64,000 nucleotides of DNA from Streptomyces lincolnensis (GCF_021173675.1 NZ_JAIHON010000008.1:511075-575074), one strand, 5' to 3'. Shown: positions 32,265 to 41,433, counted from the stretch's first letter. Program-made: numbers and translations. Notes: generated by a model not told the origin, from the sequence alone.

Positions 32265-33422
32265 TTGGCCGGAACGGCTGACTTCGACCTGTACCGCCCG
32301 TCCGAGGAGCACGACATGCTCCGTGACGCGATCCGTTCACTGGCCGAGGCGAAGATCGCGCCGTACGCCGCGGTGGTGGACGAGGAGGCCCGCTTCCCCC
32401 GGGAGGCGCTGGACGCGCTGGTCGCCAACGACCTGCACGCCGTGCACGTCCCCGAGGAGTACGGCGGGGGCGGCGCCGACGCGCTGGCCACCGTTATCGT
32501 GATCGAGGAGGTCGCCCGGGTCTGCGTCTCCTCCTCCCTGATCCCCGCGGTGAACAAGCTGGGCTCGCTGCCGGTGATCCTCTCCGGTTCCGAGGACCTG
32601 AAGAAGAAGTACCTCGGCCCGCTCGCCAAGGGCGACGCGATGTTCTCGTACGCGCTCTCCGAGCCGGACGCCGGCTCCGACGCGGCCGGCATGAAGACCA
32701 AGGCGGTCCGCGACGGCGACCACTGGATCCTGAACGGCGTGAAGCGCTGGATCACCAACGCCGGCGAGTCCGAGTACTACACGGTGATGGCGGTGACGGA
32801 CCCCACCAAGCGTTCCAAGGGCATCTCGGCCTTCGTGGTCGAGAAGTCCGACGAGGGTGTCTCCTTCGGCGCCCCGGAGAAGAAGCTCGGCATCAAGGGC
32901 TCCCCGACCCGCGAGGTCTACCTCGACAACGTGCGCATCCCCGCCGACCGCATGATCGGCGAGGAGGGCACCGGCTTCGCCACCGCGATGAAGACCCTGG
33001 ACCACACCCGCATCACCATCGCCGCCCAGGCCCTCGGTGTCGCCCAGGGCGCCCTGGACTACGCCAAGGGCTACGTCCGGGAGCGCAAGCAGTTCGGCAA
33101 GGCGATCGCCGACTTCCAGGGCATCCAGTTCATGCTCGCCGACATGGCCATGAAGATCGCCGCCGCCCGCGCCCTGACCTACCAGGCCGCGGCGGCCTCC
33201 GAGCGCGTCGACAGCGACCTCACCTTCCAGGGCGCCGCCGCCAAGTGCTTCGCCTCGGACGTGGCCATGGAGGTCACCACGGACGCCGTCCAGCTCCTGG
33301 GCGGCTACGGCTACACCCGTGACTACCCGGTCGAGCGCATGATGCGCGACGCCAAGATCACGCAGATCTACGAGGGCACGAACCAGGTCCAGCGGATCGT
33401 GATGGCCCGCAACCTGCCGTAA
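32265..33422 (+). CDS. Acyl-CoA dehydrogenase
   Basis: FAD enzyme of 385 residues that makes the alpha,beta-double bond of acyl-CoA thioesters. Signatures are YALSEPDAGSDAAGMKTKA (flavin/substrate binding), QLLGGYGYTRDYPVERMMRD and IYEGTNQVQR, whose Glu is the catalytic base as in short-chain and butyryl-CoA dehydrogenases. The start is TTG 32265 with GAGAG just upstream; an ATG at 32314 would cut off the conserved N-terminal helices. Substrate chain length is not clear. It is single-cistron, closed by a perfect 12-bp terminator. Confidence 0.94.
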   Translation: MAGTADFDLYRPSEEHDMLRDAIRSLAEAKIAPYAAVVDEEARFPREALDALVANDLHAVHVPEEYGGGGADALATVIVIEEVARVCVSSSLIPAVNKLGSLPVILSGSEDLKKKYLGPLAKGDAMFSYALSEPDAGSDAAGMKTKAVRDGDHWILNGVKRWITNAGESEYYTVMAVTDPTKRSKGISAFVVEKSDEGVSFGAPEKKLGIKGSPTREVYLDNVRIPADRMIGEEGTGFATAMKTLDHTRITIAAQALGVAQGALDYAKGYVRERKQFGKAIADFQGIQFMLADMAMKIAAARALTYQAAAASERVDSDLTFQGAAAKCFASDVAMEVTTDAVQLLGGYGYTRDYPVERMMRDAKITQIYEGTNQVQRIVMARNLP

Positions 33423-33437
33423 CGGCTCACGCGGTCG

Positions 33438-33465
33438 AAGGGCGCCCGGACGCCGGGCGCCCTTT
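33438..33465 (+). terminator. Terminator of the acyl-CoA dehydrogenase gene
   Basis: AAGGGCGCCCGG (33438-33449) and CCGGGCGCCCTT (33453-33464) form a perfect 12-bp stem with a 3-nt loop, followed by TGT. It lies 15 bp after the stop codon. Confidence 0.9.
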
Positions 33466-33613
33466 GTCGTGCGCCGGCCGTGGCGGGCCTCAGGCGGTGC
33501 CCGGCCGATGCCCGGGATTACCCGTGTACGCCGGATGGCGCCCGGCGCCCGGCGGGCGTAGGACGGAAGGGCACGGGGCCCGCCCCGGGCTCCCGCACCT
33601 CCCAGGAGGAGCC

Positions 33614-33976
33614 ATGACCCAGGCCGAGAGCATGTCCGTGATGAGCAAGGAGATGCAGGACTGCGTCGAGGCGTGCATGAACTGCCACAGCCTCTGCGAG
33701 GAGACCATGAGCGCCTGCATGCAGAAGGGCGGCCAGGCCCAGATGCAGATCATGCGCGCGCTCATCGACTGCGCCGAGACCACCCGGATGTGCGCGGACA
33801 TGATGATGCGCCGCTCGCCCCTCCACGCCGACATGTGCGCCATGTGCGCCAAGGCCTGCGAGATGTGCGCCGAGGCGTGTATGTCCATGCCGGACGATGC
33901 CCAGATGATGCGCTGCGCGGAAGCGTGTCGCCGCTGCGTGGAGACCTGCCGCGCGATGGCGGGCATGGCGATGTGA
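33614..33976 (+). CDS. Cys/Met-rich four-helix copper-storage-like protein
   Basis: Protein of 120 residues with 16 cysteines, most spaced CxxxC or CxxC (residues 17, 21, 24, 28, 35, 53, 60, 75, 78, 82, 85, 89, 101, 105, 108, 112) and many methionines. This matches the DUF326 / copper storage protein (Csp) family, whose four-helix bundles hold many Cu(I) ions through inward-facing cysteines. No signal peptide, so it should be a cytosolic Csp3-like form. AGGAGGAGCC before ATG 33614 decides the start. It is 3 kb from the copper operon, but not in it. Storage in the cytosol is inferred from the family. Confidence 0.9.
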   Translation: MTQAESMSVMSKEMQDCVEACMNCHSLCEETMSACMQKGGQAQMQIMRALIDCAETTRMCADMMMRRSPLHADMCAMCAKACEMCAEACMSMPDDAQMMRCAEACRRCVETCRAMAGMAM

Positions 33977-33998
33977 CACCCACCGCCACCCGCCCCAC

Positions 33999-34030
33999 CT
34001 GCAAGGGCACCCCCGTGGGTGCCCTTGCAG
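33999..34030 (+). terminator. Strong terminator after the copper-storage-like gene
   Basis: CTGCAAGGGCACCC (33999-34012) pairs perfectly with GGGTGCCCTTGCAG (34017-34030) around CCGT. It is 23 bp after the stop codon and ends the transcript of the Cys-rich gene. Confidence 0.9.
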
Positions 34031-34333
34031 CCCCGTGTACGGACCCTGCGGCTGCGCCGACGGCAGCGCGGCCGACCGCTACGAGGCCGGGCTTCCCCGC
34101 CTGGCAGCAGTCCCGGTGGCTCACGCGCTGCGGTGACGCCGCCGTCTCCTTCGGCCGGGTGGGCGCCCGCGAGTTCGAGGTCCTGCACTGTGGCCGCCCG
34201 GGTCGCCGGTCTGGCACGGCGCCTCGCCGCGTTGCCGAAACGTCCACGCGGCTGGCTCCACTGGTTGCAAGGGCCACTGAGGCCCTCCGGACGCCCTGGA
34301 GATGCTCGTCGCGCTGGAAGCGCTACGCCGACT
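34031..34333. other. Non-coding gap, possible gene remnant
   Basis: About 300 bp between the terminator and the HAD gene. On the plus strand, short stretches read like protein in different frames: VYGPCGCADGSAADRYEAGL, then VGAREFEVLHCGRPG, then ALEMLVALEALRRLHLT. The stretches are interrupted by stops or frame changes, which suggests a decayed gene rather than an intact one. No family is recognised. It may equally be chance in high-GC DNA. Confidence 0.3.
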
Positions 34334-35011
34334 TCACCTGACCCGCACCGGCCGGTCCCGGTCGAACAGCGGCTGCAACGCCCGCTCCAGGTCCGCCGGT
34401 TCGCGGAAGTGGACCGGGGACATGCCCAGGGCCGCGGCGGCCGTCAGGTTCTCCTCGGTGTCGTCCACGAAGAGGCAGCGGTCGGGGCGGACACCGGCCA
34501 GCGCGGCGGCGTGGTGGTAGATGCGGGGGTCCGGCTTGACGAGGCCGACGCGGGCGCTGTTGACGACGTGGTCCGCGAGGTCGGCCAGACCCAGCGTCGC
34601 GAGGTCGTCCTCCAGGGCGAGCGTGGCGTTGCTGACGAGGACCAGCGGGATCCGGGTGCCGGCCCGGCGCAGCAGATCCACCACCTCCTCGTTCGCGTGG
34701 AACGGGGACTCCAGCAGGGCCCTGCCGAGCTCCCAGGTCGTCGGCTCGGGGACCATCCCGAGCAGCCCCTTGGCGATCAGCTCCACCCACTCCCGGCCGT
34801 CGATACGGCCGAGCAGCACCGGCAGATCCCGCTCCGGCGCGAAGGCGATCTTCATCGTGGTGCCCTCGGCCAGCCCGGCGGCCCGCTCCAGGGCGTACAG
34901 CCGGGAGGGGTCGTAGAACCGGATCACGTTGTCGACATCGCAGAGCACCGCGTCGAACGGGGCCCTCCCGCCGTCGGCCGGGGCGGCGGCGGGGCCGGTG
35001 GGATCACTCAC
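34334..35011 (-). CDS. HAD-family hydrolase
   Basis: Protein of 225 residues with the four HAD motifs: motif I DAVLCDVDNVIRF (the nucleophile Asp), motif II LVLVSNAT, motif III Lys in VKPDPRIYHH, motif IV FVDDTEENLTAA. Such enzymes are phosphatases or dehalogenase-like hydrolases; substrate unknown. Start GTG 35011 overlaps the end of the upstream LCP gene by 8 bp, so the two are coexpressed. A role as phosphatase in envelope-sugar metabolism is possible from context, but not shown. Confidence 0.88.
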   Translation of the reverse strand: MSDPTGPAAAPADGGRAPFDAVLCDVDNVIRFYDPSRLYALERAAGLAEGTTMKIAFAPERDLPVLLGRIDGREWVELIAKGLLGMVPEPTTWELGRALLESPFHANEEVVDLLRRAGTRIPLVLVSNATLALEDDLATLGLADLADHVVNSARVGLVKPDPRIYHHAAALAGVRPDRCLFVDDTEENLTAAAALGMSPVHFREPADLERALQPLFDRDRPVRVR

Positions 35012-36320
35012 CCGAGACCGTGACCTTCTCGTCGTTCTTCAGCTCCTCGACGAGCTGCTTCACCTTGGCCTTGTCCCAGACGAGGTTGCCGCCCGAGGAC
35101 CCGCCGATCGGCATGTTCATCGAGGTGCCGTCGCCGCCGTTGACGCCCTTCATCGCCCAGAACATCTTGCCCAGGTCGTACAGGCCCATGTCCTTGTCGA
35201 CGATCAGCGAGTCCAGGCCCGCGCCCATCGTCGGGTAGAGCTTGAAGGGGTTCAGGATCGTGCCCGGGGTCGCGACCTGGTTGGCCAGCGCGTTCAGGAA
35301 CTTCTGCTGGTTCTTCGTGCGGTCCAGGTCGGAGCCCTTGAGCGCGTACCGGGTGCGGACGAAGGCGAGGGACTGCTCGCCGTTCAGCGTCTGCTTGCCC
35401 TCCGGGAAGTCGGCGCCGGACTTGGTGTCCTTCATGCCGCCCTTGGGGATGTCGATCTCGACCCCGCCCACCGCGTCCACGATGTTCGCGAAGCCGGCGA
35501 AGCCGATCTCGACGTAGTGGTCGATGCGCAGCCCGGTGTTGAACTCGACGGTGCGCACCAGCAGCTCGGGGCCGTCCTCGGCGTAGGCCGCGTTCAGCTT
35601 CACGTGCCGGCCGGTGCCCTTGTACGTCTTGCCGGACTCCGAACCCACGAAGGTCGGGATCTCCACGTCCGAGTCACGCGGCAGCGAGATCAGCGTGTCG
35701 CCGTTGCTCCCGGTGTGCAGGATCATCATCGAGTCCGTGCGCTTGCCCTCGGCGGACCCGGTGTGCAGCTTCTTCTTCTCCTCGGCGGACATGCCCGCGC
35801 GGCTGTCGGAGCCGACGATCAGGTAGTTCGTGCCCTCGCCCTGCTCCGGGCGGTCGATCACCTTGGACAGGTCGACCTCGCGGTTGAGCTTGGAGTCGGC
35901 CCAGAAGTAGGTGCCCACGGTCGTGACGACCAACACGGTCACCACGGTGATCGCCGTCCACTTGATCCGCCTGCGCCAGTTCGGCGCGGGGCGCGGACCG
36001 TGGTCGTAGTCGCCGGGACCGCCGCCGTGGCCACCGCCGCCGGGGGAGCCGTAGACCTGGCCCGTGTTGTAGCCACTGTCGTAGCCGTTGCCGTAGGCGC
36101 CGTCGTCACCGCCGTTGACGTACGACGGCTGCGGCGGCACCCCGCCGCCGTACTGCTGGGCCGAGGGACCGGGGCCGTAGCCACCGGGGCCCGGCGGAGC
36201 CGCCTGGCCACGGCGGACCTGCCGCATCACACGGGCGCTCTCGGGCTGCGCGTTCGCGCTGCCGCGTCCGTACCGGTCGCCGCGGTTGTCGCCGTGCCAT
36301 CCCTCGGGCCAATCGTTCAT
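35004..36320 (-). CDS. LCP (LytR-CpsA-Psr) family protein 1
   Basis: Protein of 438 residues. The N-terminal about 110 residues are cytosolic and rich in Gly/Pro/Tyr. One helix (about 118-140, TAITVVTVLVVTTVGTYFW) precedes an extracytoplasmic LCP domain with NYLIVGSDSRAG, ISLPRDSDVEIP and VRTRYALKGSDLDRTKNQQ, including the arginines expected to bind the polyprenyl pyrophosphate. LCP enzymes transfer wall glycopolymers to peptidoglycan. It lacks the C-terminal LytR_C domain that most of its neighbours carry. ATG 36320 chosen: later than the ATG at 36401, it leaves the promoter gap to the divergent thioesterase intact. Confidence 0.92.
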   Translation of the reverse strand: MNDWPEGWHGDNRGDRYGRGSANAQPESARVMRQVRRGQAAPPGPGGYGPGPSAQQYGGGVPPQPSYVNGGDDGAYGNGYDSGYNTGQVYGSPGGGGHGGGPGDYDHGPRPAPNWRRRIKWTAITVVTVLVVTTVGTYFWADSKLNREVDLSKVIDRPEQGEGTNYLIVGSDSRAGMSAEEKKKLHTGSAEGKRTDSMMILHTGSNGDTLISLPRDSDVEIPTFVGSESGKTYKGTGRHVKLNAAYAEDGPELLVRTVEFNTGLRIDHYVEIGFAGFANIVDAVGGVEIDIPKGGMKDTKSGADFPEGKQTLNGEQSLAFVRTRYALKGSDLDRTKNQQKFLNALANQVATPGTILNPFKLYPTMGAGLDSLIVDKDMGLYDLGKMFWAMKGVNGGDGTSMNMPIGGSSGGNLVWDKAKVKQLVEELKNDEKVTVSGE

Positions 36321-36439
36321 GCGCCCCAGTGTGCAGGGCAGGGCAGTGTGCCTTACAAGGTTCGTCGGAAAATCAGGGCCCTCCTGTTGCCAAGCTGACA
36401 CAAATTCCCCGGATGTCAGCTCGTCATAAGGTGGAGGCC

Positions 36440-36997
36440 ATGACAGACCAGGCCTCCGCCACGGAATCGGAAACTCCGGATATCCCCGGCAAGCCGACCT
36501 CCGCGTCCCGGACCACGCTCAGCCACATCATGACCAACGCCGACACGAACCTGCTCGGCACCGTGCACGGCGGCGTGATCATGAAGCTCGTCGACGACGC
36601 GGCGGGTGCCGTGGCCGGACGGCACAGCGGCGGACCCGCGGTCACCGCCTCCATGGACGAGATGGCCTTCCTGGAGCCCGTCCGCGTCGGTGACCTCGTC
36701 CATGTGAAGGCCCAGGTCAACTGGACCGGCCGGACCTCGATGGAGGTCGGCGTACGGGTCCTGGCCGAGCGCTGGAACGAGTCGAACCCGGCCACCCAGG
36801 TCGGTTCCGCCTACCTCGTCTTCGCCGCCGTGGACGCCGACGGCAAGCCGCGCCGGGTGCCGCCGGTGCTCCCGGAGACCGAGCGCGACAAGCGCCGCAA
36901 CCAGGAGGCCCAGATCCGCCGCACCCACCGCCTCGCCCGCCGCCGCGCGATCATGGAACTGCGGGAGCGGCGGGCGGCGGAGGGGATCGAGGACTGA
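36440..36997 (+). CDS. Hotdog-fold acyl-CoA thioesterase
   Basis: Protein of 185 residues. The hotdog core shows GTVHGGVIMKLVDDAAGAVA, TASMDEMAFLEPVRVGD and VRVLAERW, typical of the YciA/acyl-CoA hydrolase group. It hydrolyses acyl-CoA to free acid and CoA. A basic C-terminal helix (TERDKRRNQEAQIRRTHRLA and on) is longer than in minimal members. GGTGGAGGCC before ATG 36440 decides the start. It stands between LCP genes on the opposite strand, with no evident functional link. Confidence 0.88.
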   Translation: MTDQASATESETPDIPGKPTSASRTTLSHIMTNADTNLLGTVHGGVIMKLVDDAAGAVAGRHSGGPAVTASMDEMAFLEPVRVGDLVHVKAQVNWTGRTSMEVGVRVLAERWNESNPATQVGSAYLVFAAVDADGKPRRVPPVLPETERDKRRNQEAQIRRTHRLARRRAIMELRERRAAEGIED

Positions 36998-37019
36998 GCC
37001 CCCACCGGGTCCGTGGGTG

Positions 37020-38471
37020 TCATGAACACCCGGCCTCGTCCCCCGTCATCACCCCGAACTCCCCCTGGTACGGATCGTCGGCCCTGACCTTCCGCACCCG
37101 CTCGAAGTCCGCCCCCGCGATCACCTTCAGCGTCGGCCCCAGCCCCTTCACCGGCCGCAGCTCGCTGCCCGGCAGGGCCGTCGCGAGCGAGTGCGCCGAG
37201 CGGTCCCAGCGGGGGTCGTAGGCGACCACCGTGCGCTTGACGGCACGGTTCGCGGAGTTCACCGGCTGCCGGGTGGTGCGGAAGCCGGTCGCCGCCAGCT
37301 GCGCGTCCACCCGCTGTCCGAGCCCGGCCGTGGGCGTCCCGTTCTCCACCTGGACGCGGATCTGCTGCGGGGCCACGGCCACCCGCGCGGCCCTGCTCCG
37401 GGGCTTGTGCGCGCTCAGCGGCTTGTCCTCGCGCAGGGTCCGGAACAGCCGCTCGGACTTCTTCGGGTCCCACTTCAGCGTGGAACCGACGCCCTTCACG
37501 GCGTAGCCCATCTGCCCGATCGGCACGGTCGTGAACTCCGAGGAGGAGGGGGAGAAGTTCCGCATCGCCCGGCCGAGGTCGATCAGCTCGTCGGTGCCGA
37601 AGCCCTTGTCGGCGCGGACGGAGCCCAGCACGGCCCGGGTCACGTCCCGGAACTTCATCGGGTTGAGCAGGATCCCGGAGGACGTCGACCGGTCGATGAG
37701 AGCGGCCAGGAAGCGCTGCTGACGCTGCATGCGGCCGAGGTCGGAGGCGCCGTCGACGTGCCGGGCGCGCACGTACTGCAGCGCCTGGCCGCCCCGGAGG
37801 GTGTGCGCGCCGGCCGGCAGGTCGAGGCCGGTGTAGGAGTCCTTCAGCGGTTCGATCGTGCAGATCTTCACGCCGCCGAGCACGTCCACCGTCTTCATGA
37901 AGCTGGTGAAGTCGACCTCCAGGTAGTGGTCGATCTTCACCCGGGTCATCTTCTCGACCGTCCGCACGGTCAGGTTCGGCCCGCCCTCCGCGTACGCCGC
38001 GTTGAGCTTGATGGGGTGCCCCTGGTGCCGTTTCCCGGTCGTCCGGTCGACGTGCGGGGGCGTCATGGCGTAGGAGTCGCGCGGCAGGCTCACCACGCTC
38101 GCCCGCTCCCGGTCCTCCGAGATGTGCACGATCATGATCGTGTCGGTGCAGTGGCAGGGCGCCCCGCCGAGCCGGTACCTGCGCCGCTCGGCCTCGGTGA
38201 TGTTGTCCCGGCCGTCGGTGCCGACGAGCAGCACGTTCATCCCGTGCCCGGCGCGCGGCCGGTTCTTCATGTCCTTGAAGGGGTCCACGCGTTCGATGTC
38301 CGCGTCGATGCTCGTCACCACCGCGTGCCCGATCCCGGCGGACGCCAGCACCACGACGGACAGCGTGGTCACCGCCCGCATGGCCCAGCGCGGCTTCTTC
38401 CGCCGGACGGGGGGTCGTGGCCGGCGGCGGGGAGGACGGGCGGCGGGGGAGCGGCGGGGCGGTGTGGACAT
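37020..38471 (-). CDS. LCP family protein 2, with LytR_C domain
   Basis: Protein of 483 residues. A short basic cytosolic N-terminus (RRRPRPPVRRKK) leads to one helix (33-52) and the LCP domain: NVLLVGTDGRDN, VVSLPRDSYAM (Arg131, Asp132), KLNAAYAEGGPNLTVRTVE and VRARHVDGASDLGRMQRQQ. A LytR_C domain occupies about 385-470 (VQVENGTPTAGLGQRVDAQL). The CHCTD pair (Cys106, Cys108) is unusual. GGAGG before ATG 38471 fixes the start, since the frame is open far upstream. Divergent from the glycosyltransferase gene. Confidence 0.93.
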   Translation of the reverse strand: MSTPPRRSPAARPPRRRPRPPVRRKKPRWAMRAVTTLSVVVLASAGIGHAVVTSIDADIERVDPFKDMKNRPRAGHGMNVLLVGTDGRDNITEAERRRYRLGGAPCHCTDTIMIVHISEDRERASVVSLPRDSYAMTPPHVDRTTGKRHQGHPIKLNAAYAEGGPNLTVRTVEKMTRVKIDHYLEVDFTSFMKTVDVLGGVKICTIEPLKDSYTGLDLPAGAHTLRGGQALQYVRARHVDGASDLGRMQRQQRFLAALIDRSTSSGILLNPMKFRDVTRAVLGSVRADKGFGTDELIDLGRAMRNFSPSSSEFTTVPIGQMGYAVKGVGSTLKWDPKKSERLFRTLREDKPLSAHKPRSRAARVAVAPQQIRVQVENGTPTAGLGQRVDAQLAATGFRTTRQPVNSANRAVKRTVVAYDPRWDRSAHSLATALPGSELRPVKGLGPTLKVIAGADFERVRKVRADDPYQGEFGVMTGDEAGCS

Positions 38472-38610
38472 GGGGGGACACCTCCGCGGGCGCGGGCACT
38501 GAGGCCGAACAGGGGATCTTGAGCACCGTAGGCCCATACGATCTGCGACCCCGCGCACCGGCCGGGCGGCGCGCACCGGTGTCCCCCGTTCGCGGTAACG
38601 TGAGCCCCCT

Positions 38611-39657
38611 ATGAACGCCAAGCCCGACGTGCAGCTCCCCGCCGTTTCTGTGATCATGCCCGTCCTCGACGAGGAGCGGCATCTGCGCGGAGCCGTCCAA
38701 GCGATCCTCGCGCAGGAGTACGCCGGCGAGATGGAGGTCGTGATCGCCCTCGGTCCGTCCACGGACCGCACGGACGAGATCGCCGCCGAGCTCGTACGCA
38801 ACGACCCCCGCGTCCACACCGTCCCGAACCCCACCGGCCGCACCCCCGCCGCCCTCAACGCCGCGATCAAGGCCTCCCGGCACCCGATCGTGGTCCGCGT
38901 CGACGGCCACGGCATGCTCTCGCCGAACTACATCGCCACCGCCGTACGGCTCCTGGAGGAGACCGGCGCGCAGAACGTCGGCGGCATCATGCACGCCGAG
39001 GGCGAGAACGACTGGGAGCACGCGGTCGCCGCCGCCATGACCTCGAAGATCGGCGTGGGCAACGCCGTCTTCCACACCGGTGGCGGGGCGCAGGCGGCCG
39101 AGACCGTCTACCTCGGCGTCTTCCGGCGCGCGGCCCTGGAGCAACAGGGCGGCTACAACGAGGAGTTCATCCGCGCCCAGGACTGGGAGCTGAACTTCCG
39201 GATCCGTGAGGCGGGCGGCCTGATCTGGTTCTCGCCGGAGCTGAAGGTGTCGTACCGCCCGCGGCCGTCGATGAAGGCCCTCGCCAAGCAGTACAAGGAC
39301 TACGGCCGTTGGCGTCACGTCGTGGCCCGCTACCACGAGGGCTCGATCAACCTGCGCTACCTCGCCCCGCCGACCGCCCTGTGCGCGATCGCGGCCGGGA
39401 TCGTCGTGGGCGCGCTGGTCACGCCGTTGGGCTTCGTGATCCCCGGCGGCTACCTCGCGGCGATCGTGCTCGGGTCCCTCCCGGCCGGCAAGGGGCTGCC
39501 GCTGAAGGCCCGGCTCCAGATCCCGGTGGCCCTGGCCACCATGCACATGTCCTGGGGCTGGGGCTTCCTGACGAGCCCGCGCTCGCTGGCCCGCAAGGTC
39601 ATCGCCTCGCGCCGCCCGGCGGTCCACGCGGACGCGGACGCGACCACCACGAGCTGA
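38611..39657 (+). CDS. Family 2 glycosyltransferase, membrane-associated
   Basis: Protein of 348 residues. The GT-A domain shows VSVIMPVLDEERHLRGAVQA, then the donor-binding motif VRVDGHGMLSP and the acceptor/catalytic region AQDWELNFRIREAGG. Hydrophobic segments near the C-terminus (ALCAIAAGIVVGALVTPLGF, GGYLAAIVLGS) anchor it. Likely transfers a sugar for a surface glycopolymer, with the neighbouring LCP proteins as ligases. This resembles the mycobacterial rhamnosyltransferase-like setting, but sugar specificity is unknown. It is the only plus-strand gene between LCP genes 2 and 3. Confidence 0.9.
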   Translation: MNAKPDVQLPAVSVIMPVLDEERHLRGAVQAILAQEYAGEMEVVIALGPSTDRTDEIAAELVRNDPRVHTVPNPTGRTPAALNAAIKASRHPIVVRVDGHGMLSPNYIATAVRLLEETGAQNVGGIMHAEGENDWEHAVAAAMTSKIGVGNAVFHTGGGAQAAETVYLGVFRRAALEQQGGYNEEFIRAQDWELNFRIREAGGLIWFSPELKVSYRPRPSMKALAKQYKDYGRWRHVVARYHEGSINLRYLAPPTALCAIAAGIVVGALVTPLGFVIPGGYLAAIVLGSLPAGKGLPLKARLQIPVALATMHMSWGWGFLTSPRSLARKVIASRRPAVHADADATTTS

Positions 39658-39665
39658 CGCACGGC

Positions 39666-39694
39666 CGTCCGGGGCGACCCCTTCGCCCCGGACG
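39666..39694. terminator. Hairpin between convergent glycosyltransferase and LCP3
   Basis: CGTCCGGGGCGA (39666-39677) and TCGCCCCGGACG (39683-39694) form a perfect 12-bp stem with a 5-nt loop. It can end transcripts from both sides. Confidence 0.85.
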
Positions 39695-39708
39695 CCGCCG
39701 TCATCCGG

Positions 39709-41433
39709 TCAGTTCGCGCACTTCACCTGGTCCGCCGTGGACTGCCCCACGTCCGGGGCCTTGCCCGAGCTGCCGTTCAGCTTCACGCCCGCGCCCTTGA
39801 AGTCCTTGCCCAGGATCAGCGTCATCGTGGGCAGGCCCTGGGCGTTGGGCTCGCTCTCGCCCGGCTTCAGCGCGGAGCCGGACAGGCCCATGATGTCGGC
39901 CAGACGGCGGGCCTGGTCGGCCTGGTCGGGGGCGTACTCCAGGGTGGTCTTCGCCTGGTCGGCGCCCGCGTTGCCGGCGTTCTCGGACTTCAGCACGCCC
40001 TCGGTGTTCTGGAGGTAGTCCAGTTCCTTCTGCGCGCTGCCGGCGGCCGCGCCGCCGTTGAGGATCCGCACCCGCACGTCGGAGGCGGCGGACTTGGTGC
40101 CCTTGAGGCGGGCGGCGACCGCGGCCGCCTCCTTCTTCTCCTGGGCCTTGACCTCGGTGAACGAGATGTCGTTGTTGATCATCTCGAAGATCTGGGGTGC
40201 CTTGGTCTCGTCGACGACCACCGTCGCCTTGATCGTCTCGGCCGGGTTGTCCACCACCGGGATCGTCATGAAGGTGATGTTCTTCGGCGGTACCTTCTTC
40301 AGCTCCAGCGCCACGTCCTTCAGCGTGCCGACCTTGCCGATCGCGGAGTCCACGGTCAGCGCCTTCGTCGCGGCCTCGGCCAGGCTCAGCAGCTTCTTGG
40401 GGTTGGTCAGGGTGTCGCTGGAGGACATCTTGCGCATCAGCGAGCCCAGGAACTGCTGCTGCACCTTGATGCGGTCGAGGTCGCCGCTGTTGCCGAAGCT
40501 CTTGCGGGTGCGCAGGAAGGCGAGGGCCTGCTCGCCCTCGACCGTGGACTCACCCGCGGGCAGGACGAGCTTGGACTGCTTGTCGTTGACCGGCTTCGAC
40601 ACGCACACGTCGACGCCGTCCACCGCCGAGGTCAGCGTCTTGACCGCGTTGAAGTCGGCCATCATGAAGTGGTGGGGCTGGATGCCGGTGGCCTCCTTCA
40701 CCGTCCGCATGGTGCAGCCCGCGTCCCGGCCGCTCTCCCCGAGGCTCCGGTTGAAGCGGACGCCCTGCAACCCCGGCACGATCTTCTCCGAGCCGTCCTC
40801 CTGTGTGGTCGGGCAGTCCGGGATGTCCGTGATCAGATCGCGCGGGATGCTCAGCGCGGTCGCGTTCGAGCGGTCCTTGGCGACGTGCAGCAGGATCGTG
40901 GTGTCGGCGTGGCCGACGCTGCCCTTGTCGCCGTAGCCGTCGTTGCCCGCGCCGGTGCGCTTGTCGGTGCCGACGACGAGGATGTTGAAGGCCTCGTCCT
41001 TCTTGAAGCTGCTGGCGCCCGCGTCACCGACGTCGGTGGTGTCGATGTTGCCCGCGAGGTGCTGGAGGTAGAAGTAGCCGGCCCCGGCCGTGGCGACCAG
41101 GACGAACGCCAGGCCGCCGCCGGTCCACAGCACGGCCTTCCTGGCCTTCGACTTCTGCTTCACCGGCCGACGGCCGCGGCGTCCGGGCGGCACGGCCCCG
41201 GGCGGCTCCTGGCGCCGCCGCGGGGGCGGGACCTGGCGGCCCGGGGCGGCGGGCGCCGTCGTACGCGTGCGGACCGCCCCCGGGCGCGGGGCGGCGGTTC
41301 TGCGAGGTCCGGGAACGGCCGACTGCGGTGTGGAAGGAGTCAGTCGCAGTTCGTATTCGCCGGTGTTCGGATTGAGTACCCACTGGTCTGCGGGATCGAT
41401 GTCTTCCGCCCGCCCACGGCCTGGTGCGTCCAA
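39709..41433 (-). CDS. LCP family protein 3, with LytR_C domain
   Basis: Protein of 574 residues. The N-terminal cytosolic segment contains DPADQWVLNPNTGEYELRLT, a motif shared only with LCP5, then a Pro/Arg-rich stretch. A helix (about 100-121) is followed by the LCP domain (NILVVGTDKRTGAGN, ALSIPRDLITDIPDCPTTQE, LRTRKSFGNSGDLDRIKVQQ) and the LytR_C domain (VRILNGGAAAGSAQKELDYL). TTG 41433 is the start, by alignment with the GTG of its paralogue. It is close to LCP5 (43344) along its whole length, so the two arose by duplication. Confidence 0.92.
   Translation of the reverse strand: MDAPGRGRAEDIDPADQWVLNPNTGEYELRLTPSTPQSAVPGPRRTAAPRPGAVRTRTTAPAAPGRQVPPPRRRQEPPGAVPPGRRGRRPVKQKSKARKAVLWTGGGLAFVLVATAGAGYFYLQHLAGNIDTTDVGDAGASSFKKDEAFNILVVGTDKRTGAGNDGYGDKGSVGHADTTILLHVAKDRSNATALSIPRDLITDIPDCPTTQEDGSEKIVPGLQGVRFNRSLGESGRDAGCTMRTVKEATGIQPHHFMMADFNAVKTLTSAVDGVDVCVSKPVNDKQSKLVLPAGESTVEGEQALAFLRTRKSFGNSGDLDRIKVQQQFLGSLMRKMSSSDTLTNPKKLLSLAEAATKALTVDSAIGKVGTLKDVALELKKVPPKNITFMTIPVVDNPAETIKATVVVDETKAPQIFEMINNDISFTEVKAQEKKEAAAVAARLKGTKSAASDVRVRILNGGAAAGSAQKELDYLQNTEGVLKSENAGNAGADQAKTTLEYAPDQADQARRLADIMGLSGSALKPGESEPNAQGLPTMTLILGKDFKGAGVKLNGSSGKAPDVGQSTADQVKCAN

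Noticed and set aside
36811..39627. 938-codon open frame on the minus strand
   Set aside because: Covers thioesterase, LCP2 and glycosyltransferase in another frame; sequence is Arg/Gly/Ala-rich without any domain.
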